64,000 nucleotides of DNA from Gelatoporia subvermispora B (lineage: Eukaryota; Basidiomycota; Agaricomycetes; Polyporales; Gelatoporiaceae): NCBI GenBank assembly GCA_000320605.2, contig KB445798.1, positions 1,302,131 to 1,366,130 on the forward strand. The letters run 5' to 3'. The notes beneath the pieces are model-generated. The model searched no databases. It saw only the letters and a program-made list of their open reading frames with translations, and was not told the origin of the DNA. Both the position numbers and the translations under genes were made by a program. Of this stretch, positions 33,701 through 44,902 are shown piece by piece; the stretch's first letter is position 1; every line of letters begins with the position of its first letter.

Positions 33701-36700
33701 CACGTGCCCCTCCCCTCCCGTCTCCGCCCGACCCACGTGTCCCTCCCCGCCTCTCCCCGATCCGACGCCGACGCACGGGCGCCCCGCGCCTGTATGCGCC
33801 TCGCGGGAGCGCAGCACCGGGAGGAGACGCCACCGCCCTTGCTATGCCCGCGGCGCGTTTCTGTGCGCGGGGCGGGTACGGCCGAGCGCGCGTGGCTCCC
33901 GGTCCTGCGCATGCTCTCGCTTCACCCCTGCGGGACCGGGACACATGGCACGGCTCGTGCCTGCCTGCTGCGCCTGAGATGACGATGTCGTAGCGTTGTC
34001 TGGTGTTGAAACGGCTGAGAACAAGGTGATGGTACAAGGTGACGGTGGGACCTCTTGTCTTGGATGCCCTGCAGAGGGTCCGACCTGTGCCCCAGTATTT
34101 CGGAGGCTCTGCGCTCCTTGTGGATTGTCGTCCACGGTCGCAATGCATCACCGTGCGTTCGCCATCCGTTGAAGCGACCTCAATCCAAAATGATAGATGT
34201 AGGAACTCACCAAGGTCACAATCCGTGGCTGGCTATTCTACGGGCGGCGGTGCTGTCGAGACTCGAGAGGTACCGCAGCTTCATGTGGAATTGCTCTGCA
34301 GAACGATGTCTCGTCCTCGAACCATCAGATTGATGAATGACGGCGCTGAGAGCCTTGGTGACTTCAAGCATGTCCAGTAGACTCGTGCGTAGACGTGATG
34401 CAGACGACGAATGTACACCTGGAGGACCGCAGTCCGCAGTGGTAGGTCCATGATGCGCCAGCTGAGCTGAGACAAGTAAGGGGACAGCACGGCGAAGACA
34501 AGGAGTTGTGCTGCGTAGCTCAGCGTGAAGGCTGTATGGAGCGAAAAGGTAAGGGACTTCTCGTTGGAACGTCTAGCTGTATTGACCCCATGGTATTTTA
34601 TTTCGAGCAGGCAAGTCGCTCGATCAAACGATTTGGGTGTTTAGTCACAGAGCATGTCTGGTTAGTAAGACAAATCTAGTGACTGGAGAGTTCCCCCGCA
34701 TCACCAACCTGAACATCCAATCGCCGACCTCAACGTACCATATGAGAAAGATCAATGATTCTAGGGCCACCGCACCACCATGCCACCGGCGCAGCGCTTC
34801 GCCGTGCTGTCGTTCCTCTACATGATCGGGCAGCGTCGGCGAGTCCTCTCTTACGATATGCCTTGCTCGCCACCGTCCACGTCTGCCTTCAGAACAATTC
34901 TACCGAACGTCCGGCGAAGAATGCTCTCAGCATCCCTGCTCCTCAGGCTCCAGCATTCTCATGTTCGACGTCTTTACGTAGCGCATTTTTCCAAGGTCGC
35001 AGCTTGTCACCGTCCGGCGGCTTGCTATCTGCCTCTGAAACAGCCACATTCATCTCATGACCTCGTCATATCATCGCTATCATCACCCTGGAACGTCGGC
35101 TCTGATTTGATTCTGGGGTCAGAAATGAACCGATTTCTGCTCCTCGTTTCCTTGGCCCTCATCGTAGTTGCACCAGTCAAGGGGCAACATCGTCTGTACC
35201 TAGGCCGTTGACCTCGTCTCTGCACTCCAGAGGTCTCAGCTGTCCGTATGGAAAATTACAGCTGCTATCTCCGCTGTTTGTTATTTTGACGGATGGACTA
35301 TCTACCGGTATGTGACGGAAATGTACGACAACGTGACCCTCATTAGTCTCTTGTCCCAAGCACACAAAATGTCACAACGAAGCGTCTCTGTACCTGGCGC
35401 GGGATTACACTTCGCACATCACCGCTTCTCCCCCTCATCAACTGACCGGTCCCGAGATGTTGCCGCCCCTACCATGGCTTGGAGATATCGTGGAGTTGTG
35501 CGGTCAAAAATGCTGGTTCTTTCTTTCCTCGTACGCCGTTCGGTGACCGAAAGTCGCGGTGGGAGCTGCATTGAGCACAATAGCAAAATAGAGTACGGCG
35601 GCAAACATCGCCGGAGCCGTGGCACGCCCCTCGCCGATATTCCAGTTGCATCACCCCTTAGAAAGGGTTTGCCGCATGCACCACATACTCCGGAGTCCGC
35701 AGTGGCGAGGTAGTACCTCTGCAACTTGCGAGAGCAAGTTATTCCTTGACGGCTACGTCGTAGAATATATTTGCGTGTAATAGTCATGTATATGGGCACC
35801 CGGGTCGATGGTAGATTAACCCGTATCCATGCAATCGTACTGCAAAAGAGCCAACACCCAGTTGTTCCGTCCGCCATGGAACTAGCAGACCGGGACCTTG
35901 GCCCAAGGTCCGAGAGTTTCATTCGATGAACCCGGCATATTGAGGCACCGTCTTCACGCTGAAATTGATGGCCCAAGCGCCGCCCAACCTACATCCTCAA
36001 GCTCCCACTTCACGATTTGATCTTCGCAACAGGTGCCGCGATGCTGTAATTGGCTAAACGGGTTACTAGGTATCCGAGGAACCCCGGATCGAGCGTCAGG
36101 AAATTGCTTCGCGTGGCCTGACGCGAGTTTCTGGGTGCGATCTTTCTGCAGCATTCCGCAGCGCGTTGGCCACGACGTGAGGAGTTGCCCCATCGAGTGA
36201 TCGTGAACAAGCATCATTGAATTGCTGTGTAGTGAGTGTTCCTAAACGTAGAGTATCTGTGATGTCGGGCGAGAACAGCGATGTCATTCAGGAGCTACAG
36301 CGTCTACAAGAACTCTGAGAGCCTGGTGTTTATTAGCATCTGTGTGTGCGGCACGTCAAATGTGTAAACTACAATAGTTCAGATGAATTGACTGCGTCGG
36401 GATTTTCCTTATGTGTATGCTGACTAAGCTCGGAGTTCGCTCGTCTTCCGATCTTGACTGCGGACCAGCATCATCTCGAACACACCGATATCCCTGCCCA
36501 CGTCCGCAGTATCAATTCTATGCGCATTCGATACGTATCTGTTGTTTTGGAACAGTGAACTGAGGTCTGACGAGCAGCAGAAATCCGGCTCCGGCTTCTC
36601 CGATGGGGTATTACCATATTTGTTTAGTGCGCTTGCGGCTTCTTCCAATCGGGAAGATACGCGGACGAGAAAGTTGAAGTTCAGTCATCGGCTTGTCAGC

Positions 36701-36964
36701 TCAGCACGAGCCACTTCGTCGAATTACAAGCTCCCTACACATTCCGCTTTGCACACGGCAGCACCGCCATGGCTTACTTCGGGTATCGAGTGCGCTCACG
36801 GCACTCATGACGCTGTGCCATGGTTCATGGTCCCCGTCCAGTCCCCGCGAGACTGGCATCGGCTCATGTATATAAGCACCCACAACTTCTTCTGCCCACC
36901 ATTCCCAAATTCATAGCTCAAATTCTACTCCGCGGTACTTACTCGCTCTTCAACCTTCAGCAAT
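33701..36964. other. Region without a supported gene
   Basis: The first 0.35 kb is very GC-rich. Further on, short frames occur on both strands without recognisable domains. A 28-codon frame at 35125-35211 (MNRFLLLVSLALIVVAPVKG, then QHRLYLGR) looks like a secretory signal peptide, but nothing after it continues as a protein that I can identify. The last 0.4 kb is probably the promoter of the downstream Zn2Cys6 gene, with pyrimidine-rich sequence just before its ATG. Confidence 0.4.
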
Positions 36965-38887
36965 ATGTCTTCTTCAGCTGCTCACTCCCCGTCCGGTGCA
37001 TCCACGACGTTGTCGCGGGGTGCCGCGTGTCTTCCATGCCGCAGGCGTAAGACTGTACGTCGCCATAGTCCCGTGCTACTATCTTCGCACTCTGAATACA
37101 TTTTTTCTTGCAGCGCTGCGACGGGCACAAGCCTGTTTGTGGACAGTGCATTGGCAGGAGTTCGCCCGCCGATTGCGAGTACACCGATGGCTCGCACATG
37201 ACGAGGTCACAAATGCTCGAAGAGAACATCGCAATCCTCGAGGCTCGCATCCGCGAACTCGAACACCCAGATGAGACAACACCATCCGTACGCCTTCGCA
37301 ACCCGCACACCGCAGGCGTTCAAAATACGGCAGTAACTCCGCAGCATCGCGGAGGGGACACCCAGGCATTGTAAGCAGATATTTCTGCTGGAACACAAAA
37401 TGCAGACGCTGATGGCGAATCAGAGTTGACGCCTTTCTACGTCACGCGTCTCAAGTCGGGTTCTTCTTGAACAGGACTCGGTTCCTGAACCTCTTGACCC
37501 GCGCGCAAGGCACACGTGGGCCTGTTCTCGACGCACTGCGCAGTATCATCCTCACGTGGGGAAGCGCGATGTCGGCTAGCGACCGCCTCAGGGGCCAGGA
37601 GGCTACATATCTCCAAGATGCCATCCAACGAGTCTCCGGCTCCGTGTTCGCGTCAAATTCGCTAAATTTCGATCAAGACGTCATACTTATGATTCAAGCC
37701 GAGGTTCTCCTAGCCACTTACTTTTTCTCGATTGGCCGCCCGCTCGAGGGAAGATATCATTGCGCCGCGGCTGTGACATTGGTCACCAGCTGCCGCCTCA
37801 ATTCCGTTGGGATCAACGCATCTCAGGAAAGTTCCGCAGCGTTGACCATCAGTCTGGCGGACCCTCTCGATGCGGTTGAGGCGGGCGAACGAATCAACGC
37901 ATTTTGGGTTGCGTACCTCCTGGATAAAATTTGGGCGGTCGCGTCGAACTTCGACCCGGCAATTCCACAAGATGACGTATCGAGCATGTCAGTGGATACC
38001 CCATGGCCATTGACCATGACTGCGTACGAAAGAGTACGGTCTTCCGTCTCGCGGCCGAAAATATTCTGTGTAATTGATGATCAATTTTCCAGGGCGATGT
38101 TCCTCCGACCATACCAGGCAGCCATACAATTGCCACGTTCCTTGCAGGCGGCGTTCCAGACAGCACTGTTGATGGCGCCTCAGGTCTTGCCTTGCGCGCG
38201 ATGGCCGCCGCCCTATACGAGCGCGCAAATCATCTCGTATCGCGTCTGGAGTCCAGTGCGTCCCATCGCGTTTTGCCGTCCGGTTGTCATCGCTAACTCA
38301 GACTCCTCCCGCGACGCCTCTCTACAGCTGCGCAACCCGGCGAGGCTCTCCTCTCAGAGTTCCTAGCGCTTGACACTCTCATCACGCGCTTCATGCCGCG
38401 CATTGGGCACGGACCCAACAACTCCTCGCTTCCGGATGGAACCCGCGATCTTCTCGTTACCCGTACGCTCGCGTGCGCAGCACGCGTTGAGTTGCATCTG
38501 AAGTTTGCCGAGGGAACATCAGCGTCCCGCCAGAAGTGCCTCGCGGCCGCTGCTGCTGCGGTCGCCGCCCTAAACGGGGTTAACGTCGAAGCTTTAGGCT
38601 ATATCGATCCTATTATGGCCGTGAGTACATTCCAAGCGTACAGGGTGAGCGACTGAATACTTATGTTCCTGCACCAGATTCTGTGGTTCAACATCTCTCA
38701 GGTCATGCTGCTAGAGCTCCGCAGGCTGCAGTCCGGCGGCCGCAGAAACGGGCAGTGGGATGGGATCATGAACAGCTTAAACGGGGTGCTCGCCGCAATG
38801 TCGATGTTTGCGCCGACTTGTCCTCTCATGCGTGAGTGGTGTTCGGTACTCAGGAACAGCCCCCAGCAGCTGATGTCTTTGTTATAG
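36965..38887 (+). CDS. Zn2Cys6 fungal transcription factor
   Basis: Exon 1 (36965-37054) and exon 2 (37114-37370) together encode the binuclear zinc cluster near residues 20-50: C-L-P-C-x6-C-x6-C-x2-C-x8-C, with basic RRRKTRCDGHKP between the cysteines. It is followed by a short coiled-coil-like helix (MLEENIAILEARIRELEH) that probably mediates dimers. Exon 3 starts at 37424 with DAFLRHASQVGFFLNRTRFL. It carries the fungal-specific middle homology region, including ATYFFSIGRPLEGRYHCAAAV and AFWVAYLLDKIW. Further exons run to a TAG at 38885; an ILWFNISQVMLLELRRL segment lies near the end. The protein should be nuclear and bind CGG-type half sites; targets cannot be read from the sequence. Its 3' end faces that of the urea-transporter gene, so it may or may not regulate that neighbour. 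Confidence 0.87.
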
Positions 38888-39326
38888 AATCTAAGATGTT
38901 GCAGATCCAGCAGTTGATGGCTGGCCTGTAGCGCCCGGCGAGATGCGCTCCGGCGGAGGCTGTGCTGGTATGATGCTTGGCATGCGCTCCGCGAGCCGCT
39001 GGTGATCTTGAATATGATGAGGGTCCGGGTTGCATGTATTTCCTCTCCGACTGATATCGGACGTTTTTTGGCTTGTTTCTCATGGCTCTCTGGATCATAG
39101 ATGTACTTCGTAGAGCATGTGTACTTCAGATCGGTATTTATCGTATGGCAATGTAGATCTACTGTTCACGGAAGTAGTACCCGCTTTGAGATCCGACGAA
39201 GCGCGCACGGCGATCGTGGGCACCCAGCGGTGAAACGCCGCCATAATTCTGTCATTGTCGCAGTGCACATTGAACGTATCTATAGCAGCTGGTAGAAATA
39301 CAAGGACCATATCCAAATTGTCTCGC
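38888..39326. other. Intergenic region between two convergent genes
   Basis: This stretch contains the 3' ends of the Zn2Cys6 and transporter transcripts. I see no further gene. Confidence 0.5.
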
Positions 39327-42217
39327 TTACGCCCGGGATGCCTCGGGTGCCGTGTGGACGAACCTGCCGCTACCCTTCATAAAAATATCCTGTCAAGTAG
39401 TTAGACGTGTGTTCCCTTGAACACGACTCCACGACACGACAAGTCGTACCTTCGTAATGCCACGCGTGATCATGCCTAAAGCTGCACGGCTCTCATAGAG
39501 TGGATATATCACGACACAGATAGCAGAACAGAATGCCCAGATCATGCCTATGACGACCCAGGCGGTCAATCCCCTTACTCCATACACGGTCTGGGCGAAG
39601 AACAGGGGGAGGGGAATGAGAATTAACATAACCAGCGTCTTGAGACACAACGAGATGCCGGTGAGTACTGCCGCGCTTGATTTCAGGCGCAGATAGTACT
39701 TACTAAGACGACCGAGGACCACGCCGCGAGTTTGAACGACTTCATCAGAGCCACAGGATCGAGCTCGCGTGCCTCTTCTGCTGCGGCTGTCTCAGAAGAG
39801 ACCGGGGTAGAGTAAACTTCCGCCGAGTCGCGCTTCTTCTCATCCTCGCTGTCGTCTTCCGACAACCTGGTCCCAACTATCTGAGCTGGAGTGGCTATAA
39901 CATTGATCCTGCGAGTGGCAGCAAAGTCGAAATCTTCGGGCCACTGAGTAATGCTGATGGTCACCGATACAGATACATTTGGCAAGGCATAGAATCTTAC
40001 AATCAAGGAGGTAATGACGGTCACGATGCCGCCCACACCGATAGATGCGAGATTACCCGCAAGCATCTCAAGGTCGCCTGCGCTTGTGATACATCAGCCG
40101 CGAGCATTCTCATAGAGGGGTAAACTCGCCTCCAGTGGTCTGTCAGACAGATGATAAACATTTGCATGAACGGGTGTAGCTAAGTCGGGATGATACGCAC
40201 GGTGACATTGAGTTGATTGTCGTTCAGTTTCGCGGTCGTAATCAGCCACGCGATGAGACCACAGAAGAAACCAGTGATGGCTCCACAAATACTGCCCCAC
40301 TTATTCGCTTTGCGCCAAGTTACACATACTGCGATAGGTACCACAGCAGAGCCGAGAACAACTCCCATAAATTCCTGATGCAAACGTTTTCAACCATGCA
40401 ATGCAAGATGATCGCAGGCACTCACGTAGAGCCAGCCCATCGAGATACCGATATAGAAGAAGATCAATCCGAGGAGACCCATGATGAGAGCAAACAGGGC
40501 GACCTAACAGCGGACGCCGAACGACTCTGTCAAATCTACACTACAGCACTGAAACGTGTACATACCATCATATGCGATACTTTCAATATCTGAGCTTCAG
40601 TAGCTTCTGGATTGAAGTATTTCTGGATACCAAATGAAATGCGTGCTATTTCCCTCGGTGTACAGCACGCACCTTATACACATCGTATGTCAGAATGGCA
40701 GACACAGCAATCAGTTCCGCAGATGTTGCTGAGGTGACAGCCAGGAATAGCACGACCAGCAGCGCGGCGGCGCCGGCCTTTCCCAATAGCGCTGCGGCTG
40801 CAGCAGAGGCAGGCAGACCCGCGGAGACGTCATTGGGAGTGAGAACCATCATGGCCGGGTCATTCCGCAGAGCCACGGCAGACAGGCCGAGGGTAGTAGA
40901 GAACATGAACGGGATTGCGAACCTGCAAATGCAGAGCGTGAGACCTCCCGTCGCGCGCGATCCAGTGTCGTCTCACCAAGCGAGCCCGCCCAGGAGGTAT
41001 GCCTTGACGCAGGTCGCGGGACGGCTTGCGATTGCGCGCTGCCAGTACTGTATGATAGGGGCGGTCCTCAGCGCGCTTCGACGCGAGCGTAACAGGGCAA
41101 TTTACGTACAGCTTGGTCCTGGAACACGGTCGCGAAGTTGCCGATGACGTTGATCACGCCGAAGATGAGACCGTTTTTCGACCGGATGGTGAGGTAGGAC
41201 CCGTGCGCGTTCCCCGAGACGGGATCCTCGGCGGAGACTGAAGCGAGAAGGTCGTGCATGGCTTGGAAGCTGCCAATCTTGGAACCCGTTACGTATACGG
41301 TGAACACAAAGACGAATATGATGGAGAAGAGGACTGTCGTGTGTGTACTGCATCGCACAGGATGAGCCTTGCTTTGCCTAGATCTCAGTAACGGTGTGCG
41401 CTCACTAGTCGCAGAGTAGAGTGGCACGCATGCCGCCGACGACCACGTAGATTGCCACGCCAAGTGGAATGAGGAAACAAGCCGCGATCGTGCTCATACC
41501 TGTGAGAGACGTCACAGTAGCTGAACCCCCTAGGATAAGCATGGACGAGACAATAATATTTGTCGCGAGTCTGTCGTCGGTAAGAATTGAGTTCATCAGT
41601 ATCACCGTATCAAAGCTGAGCCTACCCGAAGAACATGAACACTAGATGAGCCAGTGTCCCCCAGCGTGCGGCAACGATCTCAAGCCAGGTGTGTGCATGA
41701 GGAGCATTCAACTTCAACTTCGCGGCAAGCTGCGCAAAGAGCAAAATCTGGACAGTGGCACCTGCACCATACCACCACGGCCCGGAGATCCCGTACTTAT
41801 AGGCTACTGCGCTTGATTGCAACTACGCAGAACTGAGCTCGGCGCTGTCGAGATCGACACACAGACATACCAAGGTTGCAGCCCAAGTCCAAGCGGAGAC
41901 AATTCCAGACGCGATCAAACCAGGCTTCACGCTTCTGGATGCACTATTGAACTCCTCTGAGTTCTTCGGGGAGAAGCCGGTGTATCGGGATTGGATAGCA
42001 GTCAAGCCTAGCATGAAAACACTGAAGAACAGACCGATCCCTACTGCGCATTAGCTCCAAATCATGGATATGGATATGTCTTGTGGAGACATACCAACAA
42101 CTGTTATATCATATCGGCATGGCTTGTCAGATACAGCGCACGAGTCGCCCCTTCTCTTCCTGACTCACCGACTCCATAGCCCGCTCCTTGGGGCAAAACA
42201 GGCCCATCAGATGACAT
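39327..42217 (-). CDS. Sodium:solute symporter family transporter, DUR3-like (urea/polyamine uptake)
   Basis: A multi-exon gene for a plasma-membrane protein with many hydrophobic segments. The start [24 protein letters not shown] is the typical DUR3 N-terminus. It is followed by [42 protein letters not shown], and later by [29 protein letters not shown] and [18 protein letters not shown]. Further on come [47 protein letters not shown] and [18 protein letters not shown]. Family knowledge: DUR3 proteins import urea, and in some fungi polyamines, by cation symport. Exon 1 is 42217-42169. It is followed by a 6-nt microexon at 42095-42100 (TTGTTG on the minus strand), which restores the VVV of the conserved motif. 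The stop is TAA at 39327. The long upstream region contains GATA-type sites, consistent with nitrogen control. Confidence 0.88.
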
Positions 42218-43078
42218 GATGCTTGCGCGCGAGCAGGAAGCTTCAACCAATACAACCCTGGCAACTACCTTCCGAGGACGCGAAAGGGAGAGAAGTAAGG
42301 GTCCGGGACTTCAGCGAAGAAGTCGATGCGGGTCGAACAGCACGCGCAGACGCCACTGGGGCGTTTATAAGGTCACAGGAGGAATTATGTCTAGACTTTA
42401 CCCCGAGATAGCAGCTCCGCTTATCAGGAAGGCGACGATGGAAGCCCTCATGCCATTTGGAGAAGGCAAGATAAGACTGGTGGACACCACTATCAACACG
42501 CTTGGCTGCTATCCTTGACTTGAGTCTGATGAAGAGGCACAGTCGGAAGATTTTCGTGCGGGGGTTCAGGGGTTGGTTGATATTATACATCATGGGGCTG
42601 AGGTTTCCTGGGAGTCTGACAATCCTTGTGCTTGCATTCGGAGTGTTCTTGGCAAGACATTCAGGTATGCTATTGCCGACCATCGCGGATGGTTGAAATT
42701 CGTACGTAATCGAAGATAAGCCCATGAAGGTTGTGCGTCTCGGAGACCCGTCGGAGCTTTGCGAGCAGATGTCACAATGTTCCAAACGCAGGCCTGCTCA
42801 TGCGATACTATGTATTCAACAATTCCCTGCAGTTCAAAGGAGGCGATATAGTTGCGAGAAAGCGGAAAATGAGTGCGGAGTGGTCGCGAGACAAGAAGAG
42901 ATGAACTTGCGCATCAATGTACGCTCGAAAGCTGCCGATCGAGTCAAATCTACGATTGACGCCCAATAACATCATCCAAGGTGGCAAGGTCGACTCACGC
43001 GAACAGAACTCATCTGGAGACCTCATCGTATACCCTCCCTTCTAGTTTCACTTTCCTCGAAGATATCGTTTTGCTGGT
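42218..43078. promoter_or_regulatory. Divergent promoter of the urea-transporter and amidotransferase genes, with GATA-factor sites
   Basis: Four sites fit the HGATAR consensus bound by fungal nitrogen GATA activators (AreA/NIT2 class): AGATAG at 42406-42411, TGATAAG on the minus strand at 42420-42426, AGATAAG at 42469-42475 and AGATAAG at 42714-42720. They lie 190-500 bp upstream of the transporter ATG. No coding gene is supported in this stretch. Such short motifs occur by chance, so the clustering and the identity of the downstream gene carry the argument. Confidence 0.5.
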
Positions 43079-44107
43079 ATGCCAGCCTCAACACGCATTG
43101 CTTTGTTCCTCTGCGACACACCGATACCCACCGTGCGCGCTACGGACGGCGACTACACCGACATTTTCAACGCTCTCCTGCGCTCATCTTTGCCCTCTAA
43201 CTCCGTGACTGAATTCAGCCTAGAACCCTATGATGTACGAGAGAAGATGGAATATCCAGATAGTATCGACGACTACCGAGCTATCATCCTGACCGGATCG
43301 GGTCCGTCGATCCCCTAGTAATGCTGCGACGATCTCCTCATGTTTCATTCTGTCAGCTGCGTCAGCGTACGAGAACTTGGACTGGATCAACAAGCTTATA
43401 GATTATGTTGCAAAGGTGGCTAAAGAGAAGCCATACATCAAACTTATCGGTGAGTTTCCAACATGGCAAACCTTCCTGAGAATTCCGGGCCTCGGAGAGG
43501 TCCGCAGTTATGGATCACTCTGCGAATATCGATGGGAGAAGTATGCTGAACGTGCTCGATGCCCGAATAGGTATTTGCTTCGGCCACCAGATCATTGCGC
43601 GTGCTATGGGGAAAGAATGTGTGCCCAACGACGGCAAGTGGGAGGTCGGCGTTACGGAAGTTACCCTCACGGACATCGGCAAACAGCTTTTCGGTGCGCC
43701 AACGATTGTGAGTGCACCCTCTGCGTTGATTGGTCTGCTACAATACCGTACGGTGCTGACACACCTTCTAGAACATCCAGCAAATGCACCGAGACCATGT
43801 ACCTGAAGTGCCGGATTCGTGCCATCTGCTCGGGTCTACTGCTATAGCCGGAAATCAGGGAATAGTGGAGTTCCACCCTGGAACAGACCCCTCGAAAGCC
43901 AGTCCCAAGGACGTGCATGTGCTCACGCTCCAAGGCCATCCAGAGTTTACGCGCCGCATTTCGGAAGCCATTGTCGAGGCACGGTCCTCTACGGGCGTGC
44001 TCAGCAAGGACGTTGTTGGAGACTTCAACAGGCGCATTGAATGGAGGAACGACGGGCCAGGTGTAATTGGGAAGGTAATCTGGAATGTCATTGGAGTGGA
44101 CTCTTAG
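43079..44107 (+). CDS. Class I glutamine amidotransferase-like protein
   Basis: Four or more exons. The product starts MPASTRIALFLCDTPIPTV and continues with the RAIILTGSG segment. After introns come AYENLDWINKLIDY and the nucleophile elbow GICFGHQI (Cys), joined across an intron from KLIG to ICFGHQ. The tail carries NIQQMHRDHV, GNQGIVEFHP and QGHPEF, which supplies the His and Glu of the catalytic triad. This resembles stand-alone GATase-like proteins related to GMP synthase amidotransferase domains, such as uncharacterised yeast proteins of this class. It probably hydrolyses glutamine or a gamma-glutamyl substrate in the cytosol. The stop is TAG at 44105. It is transcribed away from the urea transporter from a shared promoter, which suggests but does not prove a joint role in nitrogen use. 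Confidence 0.85.
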
Positions 44108-44902
44108 CATACGGTGTCCCCCTCCTGTTGCAAGCTCAGCCCGGAGTTAGAATCGGAAAGAAGCTGTCCAATTGGGCTCCGTGGGGCTGGCCACGCGCAA
44201 GCTATATACGACACATCGGATGCAAACGCCGGCAACATCTGCCGTAGCTCTCCTCCGGTGCGCCACTGACACATAGACAAGTCCACGGCTGCGTACGCAC
44301 TCAAGATGAAAGCTTCTCTTTCTCGAGTTTGATCATGGGGTACGAAATTCGGCCCTCGGAGGGTACCACGCTGCAGAGATAGGGCTGGATAGGGCAGGGC
44401 ATCGGAGCCTCGAAGGAGGCGTATGAATAGGACAGCGGTCTGCACGTGACTGCCCGAGCGCGGACATTATGACGACTTGCCTTTCTGAGAACATAGCACA
44501 TCCACCTACGAATCGGAGGTTCGGACATTCCTCACACACTCGCCATATCGCGTCCCCTCAGTTATTTTCTGCATCGTACAAATAAAACGGGGACGTATCC
44601 AGCCAACTCTTTGCTTGAGCACCCAGGCAATTGCTGTGGTCCGCTTACGTAAGTTCCGTTCATCATTCCAGCGACGGGCGGCAGCAAGCGGCTCTTACGA
44701 ATTCGACATAATCAGCCTCCTCACTTCTTCTTCATCTCCATCTCCCCTACGCTCTGTTTCCCGGGAACCAGCTCCACCGCATTCTCTGCTGGTACGTCGT
44801 GATTCCCTGTACTCGGCGCAAGACTTACCAAGCTGTGGGCGGCGCTCTTCAGTCGCGAGCAGCGCCTCCCAGCGCTCATAACCTTGATCTTCATCATCTA
44901 CC
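44108..44902. other. Upstream region of the AGC kinase gene
   Basis: No gene is seen. The last 200 bp contains pyrimidine-rich tracts (near 44710-44760) typical of fungal promoters or 5' leaders. Confidence 0.45.

Noticed and set aside
42243..42785. A 180-codon minus-strand frame in the divergent promoter
   Set aside because: No family resemblance and unusual composition; it overlaps the promoter region of two well-supported genes.
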